Part shown: positions 46,715 through 57,956 of the stretch, one piece after another | How positions within the stretch are numbered: position 1 is the stretch's first letter | Layout of the letters: every line of letters starts with the position of its first letter | From: Datura wrightii | Taxonomy: Eukaryota; Streptophyta; Magnoliopsida; Solanales; Solanaceae | Assembly (NCBI GenBank): GCA_035772735.1 | Contig: JASDFA010000003.1 | Location: forward strand, 31,798,001-31,862,000 | Direction: 5' to 3' | Length of the DNA: 64,000 nucleotides | The notes under the pieces: generated by a model | The model's input: the letters and a program-made list of their open reading frames with translations, nothing else | The model's database searches: none | What the model was told of the DNA's origin: nothing | Position numbers and translations under genes: made by a program

Positions 46715-47480
46715 GAACTTTTAAGAGGGTAATGCTTAACCCGAACAATGCCAAAACAGTAGGACCACGCTTAGCCTTTAAAATTTGGAGGGTGGCGCTT
46801 AACCCATCTAGAAATCAAAAAAACGGAGCACAATAATAGTAGCTCAAAAGTAAAATAGCGGCTTTAAAAATGCGATAGGAGATTGAAAGTAGCATAGTGG
46901 CAGCTTGAAAGTAGCTTGAAAACTCGAAAGTAGCATAGTAGTAGCTTCATTTAATGTCAGGGGAGTAACTTGGGATAACATAATAAGAGCCTGCAACTTT
47001 AAAATACTGGATAAAAGCAGTTAGTCAATAAACATAGAATAATATTGTGCAAAATAATGAATAACTCGAATAAATTTTGAGAGGATAATGCTTAACCCGA
47101 TCAAAATTTAGAGCGAAGTGCTTAACCTTAAAGATTGGAGGGTAGTGCTTAACCCTTAAAGATGGAGGGTAGTGCTTAACCCATAGGGAAGTGCTTAGCC
47201 CTTAAAAGATGGAGGGTAGTGTTTAACCCATAGGGCAGTGCATAGCCCTTAAAAATACATTTAGGGTAGTTCTTAACCCATAGGACAATGCTTATCCCTT
47301 AAAGAAACGTTTAAGGTAGTGTTTAACCCATAGGTCAATGCTTCGCACTTAAAGAAACATTTAGAGTAGTGCTTAACCCATAGGACAATGCTTTGCACTT
47401 AAAGAAACATCTAGAGTAGTGCTTAACCCATAGGACAATACTTAGCCCTTAAAAATTGGAGGGTAGTGCTTAACCAATAG
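46715..47480. repeat. 50 bp minisatellite in the element interior
   Basis: Repeated unit with GTAGTGCTTAACCCATAGG and CAATGCTTAGCCCTTAAAG. In the tight part CCCATAG recurs at 47227, 47277, 47327, 47377 and 47427, an exact 50 bp period, with a further copy at 47180. More diverged copies with the same AGTGCTTAACCC core extend left to about 46715. Confidence 0.9.
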
Positions 47481-48189
47481 TGAAATCAAAAATTATAATA
47501 CTTAGCTTTAAATATAACAGTGTTCAGATTTGAGTAACTTACTAAGAGGGTATCGCTTAATCCCGTTCATGGACGAGTTTTAAGTAGTTTAGCTTTACTG
47601 TTGATACCTTTGTAAACCCTAATGGTATCCAAAATGATTGCAAACTTGGTACCTGTTGCTCCTGTGCTCAAAGAAAAATCATAAGATTTAAAAGGGGGAA
47701 GGCTGATTTGTGCCTCTATTTGTCCGTTGCTATCTCGATCTCATGAGCTTGATGATCAGACTAGATGTCACGTCCTTCCATAGACGTTCTATTATCTCGA
47801 GATGCCATTTCGATGAAATTTTTGAGGATCTCTAAAAAATTTCTTCCCCAGTTTTGTAGAAAAGCTTGATCCATGGGATTTTTGAGATCCTATCAAAAAT
47901 TTTGCTCCAATTTCGATTTTTCAAAGCGGATATTTGCAAAACTCAAACGAGCTTATTAGTACTTGAATACACATATAAAACTATCTGGCATTGATGTAAC
48001 CCATTTTAGGGTGGATAAACCCAATCATCTTATTTTAGAACTAAGGGGCTCAAATACAAATAATGGGCTCGGAACATAAATCACAGGGCTCAAAAATGTA
48101 AATCGTAGGGCTCAAAATTAGTCGCGGGCTCAAAACTATAAATCATAGGGCAAATAATAACTATAGGGATCAAATATAATACTCGAGCT
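47481..48189. other. Element interior between the two minisatellites
   Basis: Noncoding. It includes a pair of similar phrases GAGGATCTCTAAAAAATTTC (47823-47842) and GAGATCCTATCAAAAATTTT, and GGGCTCAAA repeats at 48048-48130. No domain found. Confidence 0.5.
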
Positions 48190-48575
48190 CGAATGTCCAT
48201 TTATAGGGCGGCTGAACCCAAAATGTCCATTTTTAGGGCGGACAATTCTAATTGTTTTTTTCAGGGTGGATTAACCGAAGATGTTCATTTTTAGGATGGA
48301 CGAGCCAAAATATCCTATTTTAGGGAGGACTGACCCAATTATCCATTTTTAGGGCGGACTAGCCCAATTGTCCATTTTTAAGGCGGACTCACCCAATTAA
48401 CTATTTTTAGGGCAGACTAGCCCAATTGTCTATTTTTAGGGCGGACTGACCCAATTATCCATTTTTAGGGCAGACTAGCCCAATTGTCCATTTTTAGGGT
48501 GGACTGACCCAATTGTCCATTTTTAGGGCGGACTAGCCCAATTGTCCATTTTTAGGGCAGACCGACCCAATTGAC
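48190..48575. repeat. 29-30 bp minisatellite in the element interior
   Basis: Unit with the order GGGCGGACTAGCCCAATTG then TCCATTTTTA. Units alternate between ACTAGCCC and ACTGACCC forms, giving a weak 60 bp higher-order pattern. Roughly a dozen units; the left ones are diverged. Confidence 0.9.
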
Positions 48576-49290
48576 AGTAGCATAATTTCAGTGGCTCAGA
48601 TTATAGTAGCTCAATTCACAGTAGCATGGTAGGTAGCACGATAATGTCTTAATAGTAGTTCGAATATAATAGCAACTTGAAGTTATAAAATAGTGGACCT
48701 GGAGTAGCATAGTAGTACTTCAAAAGTAGCATAACAATAGTAGCACAACCGCAACTTGAAGTAGCATAATAATAATGGTAGCTTGCAGGCAATACAACAA
48801 CAACTTGAAGTAGCACGATACTAATAGTATAATAGTATGTCTGAGTAGTAAAGTAGGCTTGAAGTAATACAATAATAATAACAGCATAGCATCTCAAAAG
48901 GAGCACCATGGTAGCTTGAAGTAGCACAATAGCACGATAATACCATAATAGTAGCTTGATAGGAGCAAATATATAGCTTGAAGATTGCAAAATAGTGGCT
49001 TGAAGGTAGCATATTAGTGGCCAGATTGAAATAGTGGCATAATAATAGTAGCATAACAGGCCTGGTTGAATAGCACAATAGCAGCATGCCATAATAATAA
49101 CTTGAATATCGGGTCGACAGTAGCACAACACGGGCCAGATGGTAGCATGATAACTACTTAGCATGGTAGTTTGACTTGGTGGTACAATAAACTTGAATCC
49201 AAAGGCACAGTAATAGCTCGATAATAGCAAATTGGGGTCACAATAAAATTTGAATCTAGCGGCGTAATGATAACTTGAAAGTAGCACAAC
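48576..49290. repeat. AGTAGC/ATAATA-rich degenerate repeat
   Basis: Dense recurrence of AGTAGCATAATA, TAGCTTGAAG and GTAGCACAA with irregular spacing. The low complexity leaves long open frames on the minus strand (Tyr/Leu-rich), which are composition artefacts. A shorter related patch lies at 46835-46945. Confidence 0.8.
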
Positions 49291-52200
49291 AGGTGTCAAA
49301 TAACATATGATCTAAGAGTTAAATAGTCCATCCTTTGCTCGAGAGAGAAAGACATAGGTCCTTCTCGACCACGAGAATATTTCTTGGACGAGTGCGCCTA
49401 TACTCGAAGAAAATTTGTGAGTTTAAAAAGAAAGGTTAATATGTACCTTTGCATGTCATTTGTTCCTCGTCATTATTTTGACCTCTATGGACTTTGCATT
49501 TTGGTGAAGTTTTTGAGGAATCCTCAAAAATTTCTGCCCTAGTTTAGAATGCAAAGTGTTTTTCTGCCCTTAAGGACTTTATATTCCCGCTTCACTCAAA
49601 TAAAATTATCAGTTCAAAAGCAATGGTTGTCTTATATTTGAACATCAAGATTCAGTTTTTGAATCCACATTTCCCGTTTAAGGGTCGAACGAAATTTCCA
49701 TGGATTTTAATTTTGGATGTGAGCAAGATATTTGATTTGACTATGGGAAGGAAGAAAGTTTTATTTGATCAAAACCGAACCCAAAAGTGGACTGCCTACG
49801 TATCCAAAAGGAATCAGGCCAAAAGTAGTTTAGAGTCTCGCCTTCGGACGTTGTCATGTCTTGCAAAGTGCCAAGATGGGTATGCGATGAAGGAATATGT
49901 TAAGGGAACATAAGAGATGAGGTTGGATGGAGAGGCTCCATATAAAAGATACTTTGTGCCGGGAGAGGACCAAAGATTGTGTTAGAATTAGGGCTAGAAT
50001 TGTTTGGAATATTGGACATATTGTCAAATTGCGGATTCTCACTGAGTTGATGTTCAAATACCTGACAACCTTTTTAAAATAATAAAATAAATGCGAGCAC
50101 TAGTTAACACATAACACGGGTAATATTAATAGCATCCAAATGATAAACTCGTTAAAGAGTTTTAAGCCAAATAAATAATATTTCAAACTCTAACATAATA
50201 CAAAATTCATGGCATGACATGGATAAAGTTATGAAAATCATGATTTCAAACTAGTGATATTGATAAATGCTAAAAAATTTTGAATGGATAGATGGTGACA
50301 GTGCTAACTAATTTAGCAATTTAATGGAATGAGCAAAAACCAACTTGTGCCGGGCAATCAGATATTTGATTAAGAGAAAAGGAGATATGCATTGCTAAGT
50401 AAAAAAATGATGAATTATGCTTGTTCAAGATGAGTCAATGTTATGAGAGCTTTATGTGAATATCGAAACCTTAATGAAAAGAAAATATACTAAAGCGCAG
50501 TTTGAACTTAAATTGAACAAACAAGAAAGGATACACCTTTTAGAATAATCACATGCTAAAGAGATACTTTTGAACACACATAGTCAATAATATTGATATA
50601 TGAAAAATAATTTAGACTAAGCTCCGAAATTATATGATTTGAGTCTAAAAGTGCAAGGTCTACGGAATATACGATTGATAGAGTTAAGCACGAAATGATT
50701 CTAGAATTATTTAAAAATTAAATCCCGAAGGAAATAAAACAAGAAACAATTATATAAGTAAAGCAACGATACATGCAACGGATAATTCGCGTGTCCTAAT
50801 ATATTGTGACATCTTATGCGCCAGAGGTAGGCCTAGCGAATTTTGAGAGACGAATATGCTATAATATATCATTCTGTTTGCTCTTATTAAATTATCAACA
50901 TAAATAATAATTTTTTACATAATAAAATATTACAAGAATGGAAAATTACAAAAATAAAACTTTCCATAATTGAATTGAAATATTCCTTTTCCTTTTGGTT
51001 TCTTCAAAGATTACATGTCGTGATTTAATAACCTGCATAGTAAGCGTTAGTTTCCCCAAAGAGCAAATAGTCTACATTTTTAGGCATATTCAACTCTCAT
51101 AAAAAGAAAAATGCAAATAAGTATGATAATGTCCTTTCCGAGATTATAAATCTCTTAATACATAAAGGGTATCAAGACCTCTTAAGGATAATGCATGCAT
51201 GACTTAAGAAAAATTACTAAGAGTTGGGTAGACACATATTGAAAGACTTTCTTATGCAAGAAGGCACGTGGTCACATGGTAGTAAAACTATCCAATCACC
51301 CCACGCATATGCCAACTCTCTAAATAGGTGCTTGAATGAAATTTAGAGAAGTGCAAAGCACAACTCGCGTGTATAGTGTGTGATTGTGATAATTTCTCAA
51401 GTGGGAGAAGTATGAGCGGAATGAAAAACTGTAGTAATTATCATGTGAACACAATAAGCAGTTAAGAAATGCAACAATTATTTAATGAAGCAATACAAAA
51501 AGATAGAAATTTTATGGATAAAATAAATCATCCGTTATGTCAGATAAATAAGTAAAGGGATAGTTGCATCAAAGTAATCAAGTAGTAAGAGAAGAAAATA
51601 AATCAAGCAAAAATAGGAAAAGCTAAAAATGGAAAAAAAATATTTTAAGCAAGAAAAGGGAAACATGGAAGAATATAATAATTTAAACAAGGAAGGAGAT
51701 AAGGGAAAAGGGGAAAATTAAATGCACAAAGATTATGAAGACGTCCTTTTTGGGATAGAGAATACCTTAAGTCTCAAGGAAAATTTTACTAAATCTTGAC
51801 GTGTCGTGGACGTCGCGATTTTTTAGGTTTGAGATGATGTGTATTCCTTATTAAAGACATACACGGCCAAGATCTAAGAATAAGAATGGGTATGACACGG
51901 TTCCCCCAAGAGGACAACTTGAGAGTATGGAAGCTCATGATCGTCGACGCACCACTGATCGACCAAATCATGAGACATTACTCGGGGGGTGTTTTAAAAG
52001 TGAACGGCCGTGAAATCACGCAACCGTTATAAAGTGTGTGATAGTGAGAGGTTCCCAAGTGGAGGAAAGTATGAGCACAATAACGGTACAAGCACAACAA
52101 ATAACAATTAACCAAATAATGATAAATGTAGATATAAATAAATAGAAAAAATAAAAGGGAAAGCAAAACGTTAGTAACTTCAAACTTGACGCAATATAAG

Positions 52201-52378
52201 AAAAAATAATCAAATAAGCAGGAAAACAAATAAGTGGAAAAAGGAAAGGGATTAAACATGGTAGGAAACAAATAGGCAGAAAAGGAAAGGATATATATAT
52301 ATATAAATTTCAAAAGTCAATAAAAACTTAAGAAAATCCCACATAAAATGAACACGTAATGGTTAGAGCCCAAAATAT
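49291..52378. other. Element interior adjacent to PBS, no coding sequence
   Basis: AT-rich noncoding DNA forming the 5' leader side of the element on the minus strand. TGCCTACGTATCCAAAAGG (49792-49810) is a phrase common in Ogre-type elements (family knowledge, not checked). A diverged repeat of about 60 bases (GTGTGTGAT ... CAAGTGG ... AGTATGAGC) occurs at 51377-51416 and 52034-52075. Confidence 0.55.
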
Positions 52379-52396
52379 TCCCCAGCAAAGTCGTCA
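52379..52396 (-). other. Primer-binding site of the Ogre-like element (tRNA-Arg type)
   Basis: The minus strand reads TGACGACTTTGCTGGGGA three bases after the 5' LTR end. It differs at a few positions from the TGGCGACT..GCTGGGGA form used by Tat/Ogre elements. It decides orientation and lineage. Confidence 0.85.
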
Positions 52397-52399
52397 TGC

Positions 52400-55300
52400 T
52401 GCCGCACTACATTTTCCTCGCGAAAAGTGGGACTCAACACGTAATAACTCTTGAAGGATTAATTTGAAAGAAGAGTCGCCACCTAACGGATTATGGAGCG
52501 TTAGGGCACCCTACTAAATTAAAAGTAGTCGCCACCTAACGGATTATGGTGCGTTAGGGCACCCTACTAAATTAAAAGTCTATTTAACTAGCCTATGTTA
52601 CCAGAGTAGGGTAAGGGTTCAGGTTACCTCGAAAGGATGGTGTTAGGAACCTTTCGAGGTCCACAAATGTAGGTCCCTTCCGGATTCATTGATTATTTGG
52701 GGAAAAACTAAGTTATCAAATAAGGGCAAATATTTTTTAAGGCTAAAGCAAACTAAGTGATTAGAAAAAATATATTCATGTAATATTAAAATGAGTAAAT
52801 AAGTTAAACAAAGATTAAACCCTTTTCTAATTAATGCGAAAACTGAATGTTAAGATAAAGTAGAGATTTTATCGAGCAAATTTATTTCAACAAAATATAA
52901 ATACTCAAGCAAAAATTTAATTGATTCATGATTAATATTTAATGTAAGTGATAAAATAATGCAAACTTATCAAAATGAAATACTACAAAATATTCAGTAC
53001 ACAAGACAGTTAAATCACAACATAAATAAATTAAACATAAAATTAAGTCATTTATCAAATTAATGCAAAACTACGTGACAAAAATAATAATTAAGCTATT
53101 TCATAATTAGACTTATAATTTTTTTTAAAACAAATGAGTATCTCAAAATAAATTAAATTAATACACTAATTTAATATAAAATTTAAATAACAAAAAAATG
53201 CAACAAATTTATTTACTAAACATAAAGAAGTTATATATTTTGATCATATTTTTAAAATGATACTAATTGCTTAAGAAAATATCAATTTATTTATTAAATA
53301 CGCGAGTAATTGGGAGGACAAGGACATTATTAATTAAAGGATCTAAATTATTCAGACAAGCAAAGAGAAAAATTTGAAAAGATAAAAGAAACAACGTAAA
53401 CAATATTTTAATTTACTAAGTAACAACATATAAAACTAAATTACCCCAAACAAAATAAAGGACAAGAAAAACTATAATTTATAAATACATTTACAACAAT
53501 TCAGATATTGGACAAACTTAAAGGAGTTAAAAGTCTAAAACATATTTGTTGATTTATAGGGATGGTCACACGATATTATGAATCGTAACCTTCAACCCTA
53601 GCAACAAATTAATTGGAGGTCGGTCTTAAGTTGAAAAATATAATAATATATATATTTTTTTAAAAAACTAAATAAATATTTGAATATCAGCAAACAAATA
53701 TTTTGCATATAAATACACATAATTACTTTTGAAAACTCGAATTTGATTATGAGGGATAGGGGTCGACTTAATTTAAAAATTCAGAATTAGACCTCGTAAT
53801 TTCTTTTTACATTTTCATTAATTATATGTTAAGGGATAGTATTCATTACATATTTTAAAAAGATAAAATCGACAGTAACTTTTATAAAAATGATTTTTGC
53901 AAGAAAAAAATGCGAATTTGAAAGCGATTAAAAGAAAGAAAAAATTCAAGCACATAACACATAATTCCCGGTCCCCTTTAAATACCCCCTATTAACTATA
54001 ATTAGTATTTGTACATTATTTCAAATCAATTGAGTAAAGTAACAAAAAGTAAGAAACTCTAAACTAGATTGACTCCAATTCAAGCGATCTCCTATTTCCT
54101 GATTCCAAATGACTCTTCATCATATCCCGTACACATGAGGAAACACTTGTTTTAACAGACTAAGCAAGCACAAGAACATGTATATATACCACATCTATGA
54201 ATAAAACTCGAAGATTGACGCTTTAACATATAGACATGAAGACACTAGCAAGCATTAAATCTAATGAGATATACACATTAAACAAGAATCATGTTATGTC
54301 TGCTAGGCAATGATTAAACTAGTAAAATAAATGAGAATCACAAAGTTAAATGAACTAACCAACCAAGAGATATATGATTTCAATATTGAAGGTTAGAGAT
54401 TGAATGAGATTTTTAAGAAATAAAATGTGAGAAGAGAGAGAGCAATTCTTTTATCCTCTTTGGCTAGAGAGTAAGGTCGTATTTTAATACTAAGTAAAGT
54501 TTTTTTCAAAAAATGTAAGGTTCCAATGCCCCTTTTGAAATAGGGAGGTGCATGCTTATATTGTAAGTTGGTAAGAGGGTTTAAAGGAAAGGAAGATATT
54601 CAGAAAATCAAATAAAAAATCCTTTCCTTAACTAACAAAGTCCAATCGAAATGTATCCAATTAATCAGAATTTATTATGACTATTCATGTACTGGATCAA
54701 TAAAGGAAAGAGAAAAATTCGTCACTCAGACTTTTCCTCAAGAGAATTAATTGAATATAACAATTTAACAAAAATTACAAAATACTCAAATTAGAATAGG
54801 AAGGAATAATCGATCACAAGAATACTTATGTTATACATCATAATTCAATGGACCTCATACTTATCATAATTAGTTTAATACCAAAAAAATATCCAAATCA
54901 ATTAAGAAAAGCTAGTAAACAAATTCCAAATCTTAAAGCGAAATACAAAAAATCATCAACAAAAAACACAACAGTTACAATTCAATTTTTTAAGAAAGTA
55001 AAGAAAATCATCCAATTTGATCAAGAATAGTTGACTACTAAAACTTGTCACAATTTTTCAAATCAAGATCATATATACCAATTGCTATAAATTTTCCTTA
55101 AAGTAAGTAATCAAATCAATTAGGTGTAAAATAAATAAAAACTTACCATACCAGCGAATGCTGAGCTATTTTATATTCAGCAAAGAGATCTTTAAACTAC
55201 CATACTGATTAAATTCTAATTAATCAGAAAATATTGAGGCAATCAAATGGCAACATTGTCAACTAATTTAACGATATTATATTTAAACATAGAGTCTCAA

Positions 55301-57163
55301 ATCAACATATAAATATGAGTCGCGCATCAATTAAGGATTGATCACCATTTTCAATAGCTTGTAAAGACACTTATTCTGCCTAATTGACGAAACAATATTA
55401 GGGAAGAGGCGTATACATTCAACATGTCACGAATCTGATAAAATATTGTATTTTAGGCTGGTAAATATTCTAATCAGAAATAAACAATACAAATAGTATT
55501 ATATATGTATATATATACATACACACAAAACAAACAGAACTTGACAACAACAAACTTCACAAGATCTTCCAAACAGTAAAAAATCGCGAGAATTGAGTAT
55601 GACAATCTAGAAATAGACACAAGCAATAATGAAAAATTAATTATTGAAAATAATACATAGATTACATGAATTTCAGATCTAGGCATATAATATTGACAGT
55701 TTCAAAAGAATTGTAGGCTCTGATAAACACAAACAACGACCAGACATGAGGCTATGGGTCCACGTAGAACTCAAAATTATTTCAACTTCGTCGGAGGTGA
55801 AGGTTAGTGGTGGCTTCGATGACAGTAAAGCTTCCCTAGAATAGTATGGAAAAACGGGCCTTGACGATAGTAGTAAGATACGTCACAACGGGGATTCGTC
55901 GGAGAAAACGACTAAAGGTTCGCCGACCGAAGAAGAGCAGTTTGACGTAAGGGGAAGGGAGAAAGGGAAGTTTTGCTGTTGAACGAGGTGGTGCTAGTCG
56001 AAGTTAATGGATGGTTTTCTAGTTGTTCCAGCTTCGACCGATTGTTTTCCAAAAAATGGAAAGGAAGAGAGAGATAGGAGTAGAAGGGGGAAGAGGAAGA
56101 GAGGTCTGTTGGCAGTTGTGTTTGACCGGAGATGGCCGGATATGGTGAGAAACGGAGGGAGATCTGGCAGCTAGAAAGGAGGGGTTGCTCGACGAAGGAG
56201 ATTGTGATGGAAGAGAGGGATGCAACGCGATGGAGATGGTGGTAGCGATGAGTAGTTTCAGGAAAAGGGGAAGGAGAGAGAGGGAGAGAAGAGGGTAAGG
56301 TGCAACATCGATTGGGTGGTGCAGCAATGGTGTTTTCTGGCGGGGTCTAAGGAGAAGACAAAGAAGGGGAGGCCTAGGGGGTCTGGTGCGGCGGAGGAGT
56401 GGAATGAGAGAAAAAAAATAGGGTTTTGGGGGTGTGAAGTAAATAAGGAAATAAAAATAGGTTTTCAATCTAGACTGTAGGATTGAATTGAGCGAATGGC
56501 TGAGATTTAATTTAGGATGAATGGGTCGGGTTATGGGTCTTTTGGCGGGTCGTGGGTTTAGTTAATTGGGTAAAAGGGTTGAATTAATGGGTTAGAATTA
56601 ATTGAAATTGAATTGGGTTGGATTTGAATTTAAATAGTAACCAAAATTTGATTAAAATGGCTGAAGTTGACAAAATTTAGATGAAAAGTGGCTAAATTTT
56701 AAATCAATTGGAGAAGATAAAGAATAGCTTCTATTAAATTAATTAAAACACTATACTTGCAAAGGATTTAATAAATAAGTAACATAATAGTTTAATTTAT
56801 AATAAAATAATATAAATATTATAATTACGAAATTAAATATAAATAATTTATAAAACTAAGTAAATTATATTTTTTAAATAAATCTTGTTTAATTGAAAAT
56901 ATGTTTGCATGTATATTAATACACAGTATACAATATATGACATAATTACATAACAATTGAAAATTACTAAATTAGAACTAAATGTAAATGAACATTTATA
57001 CTTGGAATAACTGTGCAACATTTAAAAGTCACGATAATTAATTGTTAAAATATTACGAATGCGAGCTGAATAATTATGTAAAAAGGTAATTTTAAAGATA
57101 TGTTTATATATATTAACAAGCAGCTTAGACGGGGCGTAGGGAGGTCAAAATTAGGTGTCAACA
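52400..57163 (-). mobile_element. 5' LTR (right copy) of the Ogre-like element
   Basis: 4,764 bases, partner of 41455-46194. Plus-strand ends TGCCGCACTAC and GGTGTCAACA. A 53 bp tandem duplication near its left end is absent from the other LTR. Confidence 0.93.
52475..52580. repeat. 53 bp tandem duplication in the right LTR
   Basis: GTCGCCACCTAACGGATTAT-headed unit at 52475-52527 repeated at 52528-52580 with one substitution (GGAGCG/GGTGCG). The left LTR has one copy (41495 region). Confidence 0.9.
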
Positions 57164-57730
57164 GTTACATCTGTGACCCTCTTAGGACAACTGACTATCA
57201 AGTTTGATACTTACAAGAAATGTCATGATCAAAACATTAAACAACACCTTAGGGTGATATCAAACATGATCGCTCAACTCAAAAGTGCTGGTCATGTTCT
57301 CTCTGATGAGCAACAGGTTCAGGCAGTGATCCGAGCTTTTTCCAATAATTGAGAACACTTGAAGGTTAATTTAACCCACAATAATATCGTCAAAACTTTT
57401 TCTGATGTTGTCCGTCATATTGAGCTTGAAGACAAGCGACTTGGTGTTACTAGAGCTGCTTCTAATGCCTTTGTGGCAGAATCAAGTGGTACGAAGTCTT
57501 CAAGCTTCAAGCACAAGAAAAATTGAAAAAAGAATGGGAAGGGTAAAGAGAATGGAGAAGGACCCTCTAAGAAAAAGAACAAGCCAAATTTTAAGAATGA
57601 AAAATGGTTTTTCAAAAATTGAAACAAGAGTAAGATGAAGTTCTACAAGCCTACAACTTCCATGTTCCATGGAATTTTTATTGTGATTGTACCGAGCTAA
57701 AAAATGTAGCATTTTTAAATGCATCTCTAA
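57164..57730 (+). pseudogene. gag: Second Ty1/copia gag, C-terminal part
   Basis: Continues the gag interrupted at 41454: LLGQLTIKFDTYKK, HLRVISNMIAQLKSAGHVL, SDEQQVQAVIRAFSNN, then TGA (57350-57352) and HLKVNLTHNN, VRHIELEDKRLG, AFVAESSGTKSSSFKHKKN, and a Lys-rich nucleocapsid-type segment with stops. The usual CCHC knuckle is lost: NKSKMKFY is followed by unrelated residues. Joining it to the 41127 part gives one contiguous family-like gag, which proves the nesting. Confidence 0.88.
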
Positions 57731-57956
57731 GTGCTACATTTACTAACTGAATTTTATCCTATGTGGATTGTAGACTTAGAAGTCACTAACTATGTGAGTT
57801 GTAATCAAGAAGCATTTGCAGGAGTTCTATTGAGTCTCACCTGGATCAAGGGGGATATATGTAGGAAATAATGCAAGACTTGAAGTCAAAAAAATAAACA
57901 CTTACAAAGTGGACTTATGTGGTGGCCGGTCTTTGATGTTGCATGAAGTTCTATAT
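57731..57956 (+). pseudogene. Second Ty1/copia protease remnant
   Basis: WIVDLEVTNYV (about 57768-57800) stands where the copia protease DSGAT motif belongs; Ser and Gly are both lost. Downstream NNARLEVKK and CGGRSLMLHEVLY are readable up to 57956, where the gypsy LTR starts. Confidence 0.8.

Larger units (their letters stand above)
41450..57168 (-). mobile_element. Ogre/Tat-type noncoding LTR element (LARD-like), 15.7 kb
   Basis: Element 41455-57163 flanked by GTTAC (41450-41454 and 57164-57168). On the minus strand: 5' LTR 57163-52400, PBS 52396-52379, interior 52399-46195, PPT at 46212-46195, 3' LTR 46194-41455. LTR start TGTTGACACC and a PBS resembling TGGCGACTnnGCTGGGGA (tRNA-Arg type) indicate the Ogre/Tat group. 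The 6.2 kb interior has no gag, protease, RT or integrase motif on either strand and is partly minisatellite. This is the layout of a large retrotransposon derivative mobilised in trans (inference). Confidence 0.9.

Noticed and set aside
46715..48575. CRISPR array, suggested by regular 50 bp and 30 bp repeats
   Set aside because: The repeats are contiguous without unique spacers, diverged, and inside a plant retrotransposon. They are minisatellites.
48649..49299. 216-codon minus-strand open frame in the Ogre-like interior
   Set aside because: It lies wholly in AGTAGC/ATAATA repeats and has a repetitive Tyr/Leu/Ser composition with no domain. Repeat composition explains its length.
49623..49913. 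96-codon plus-strand frame (MVVLYLNIKIQFLNPHF...) in the Ogre-like interior
   Set aside because: It runs antisense to the element, has no domain, and covers the noncoding phrase common to Ogre-type leaders.
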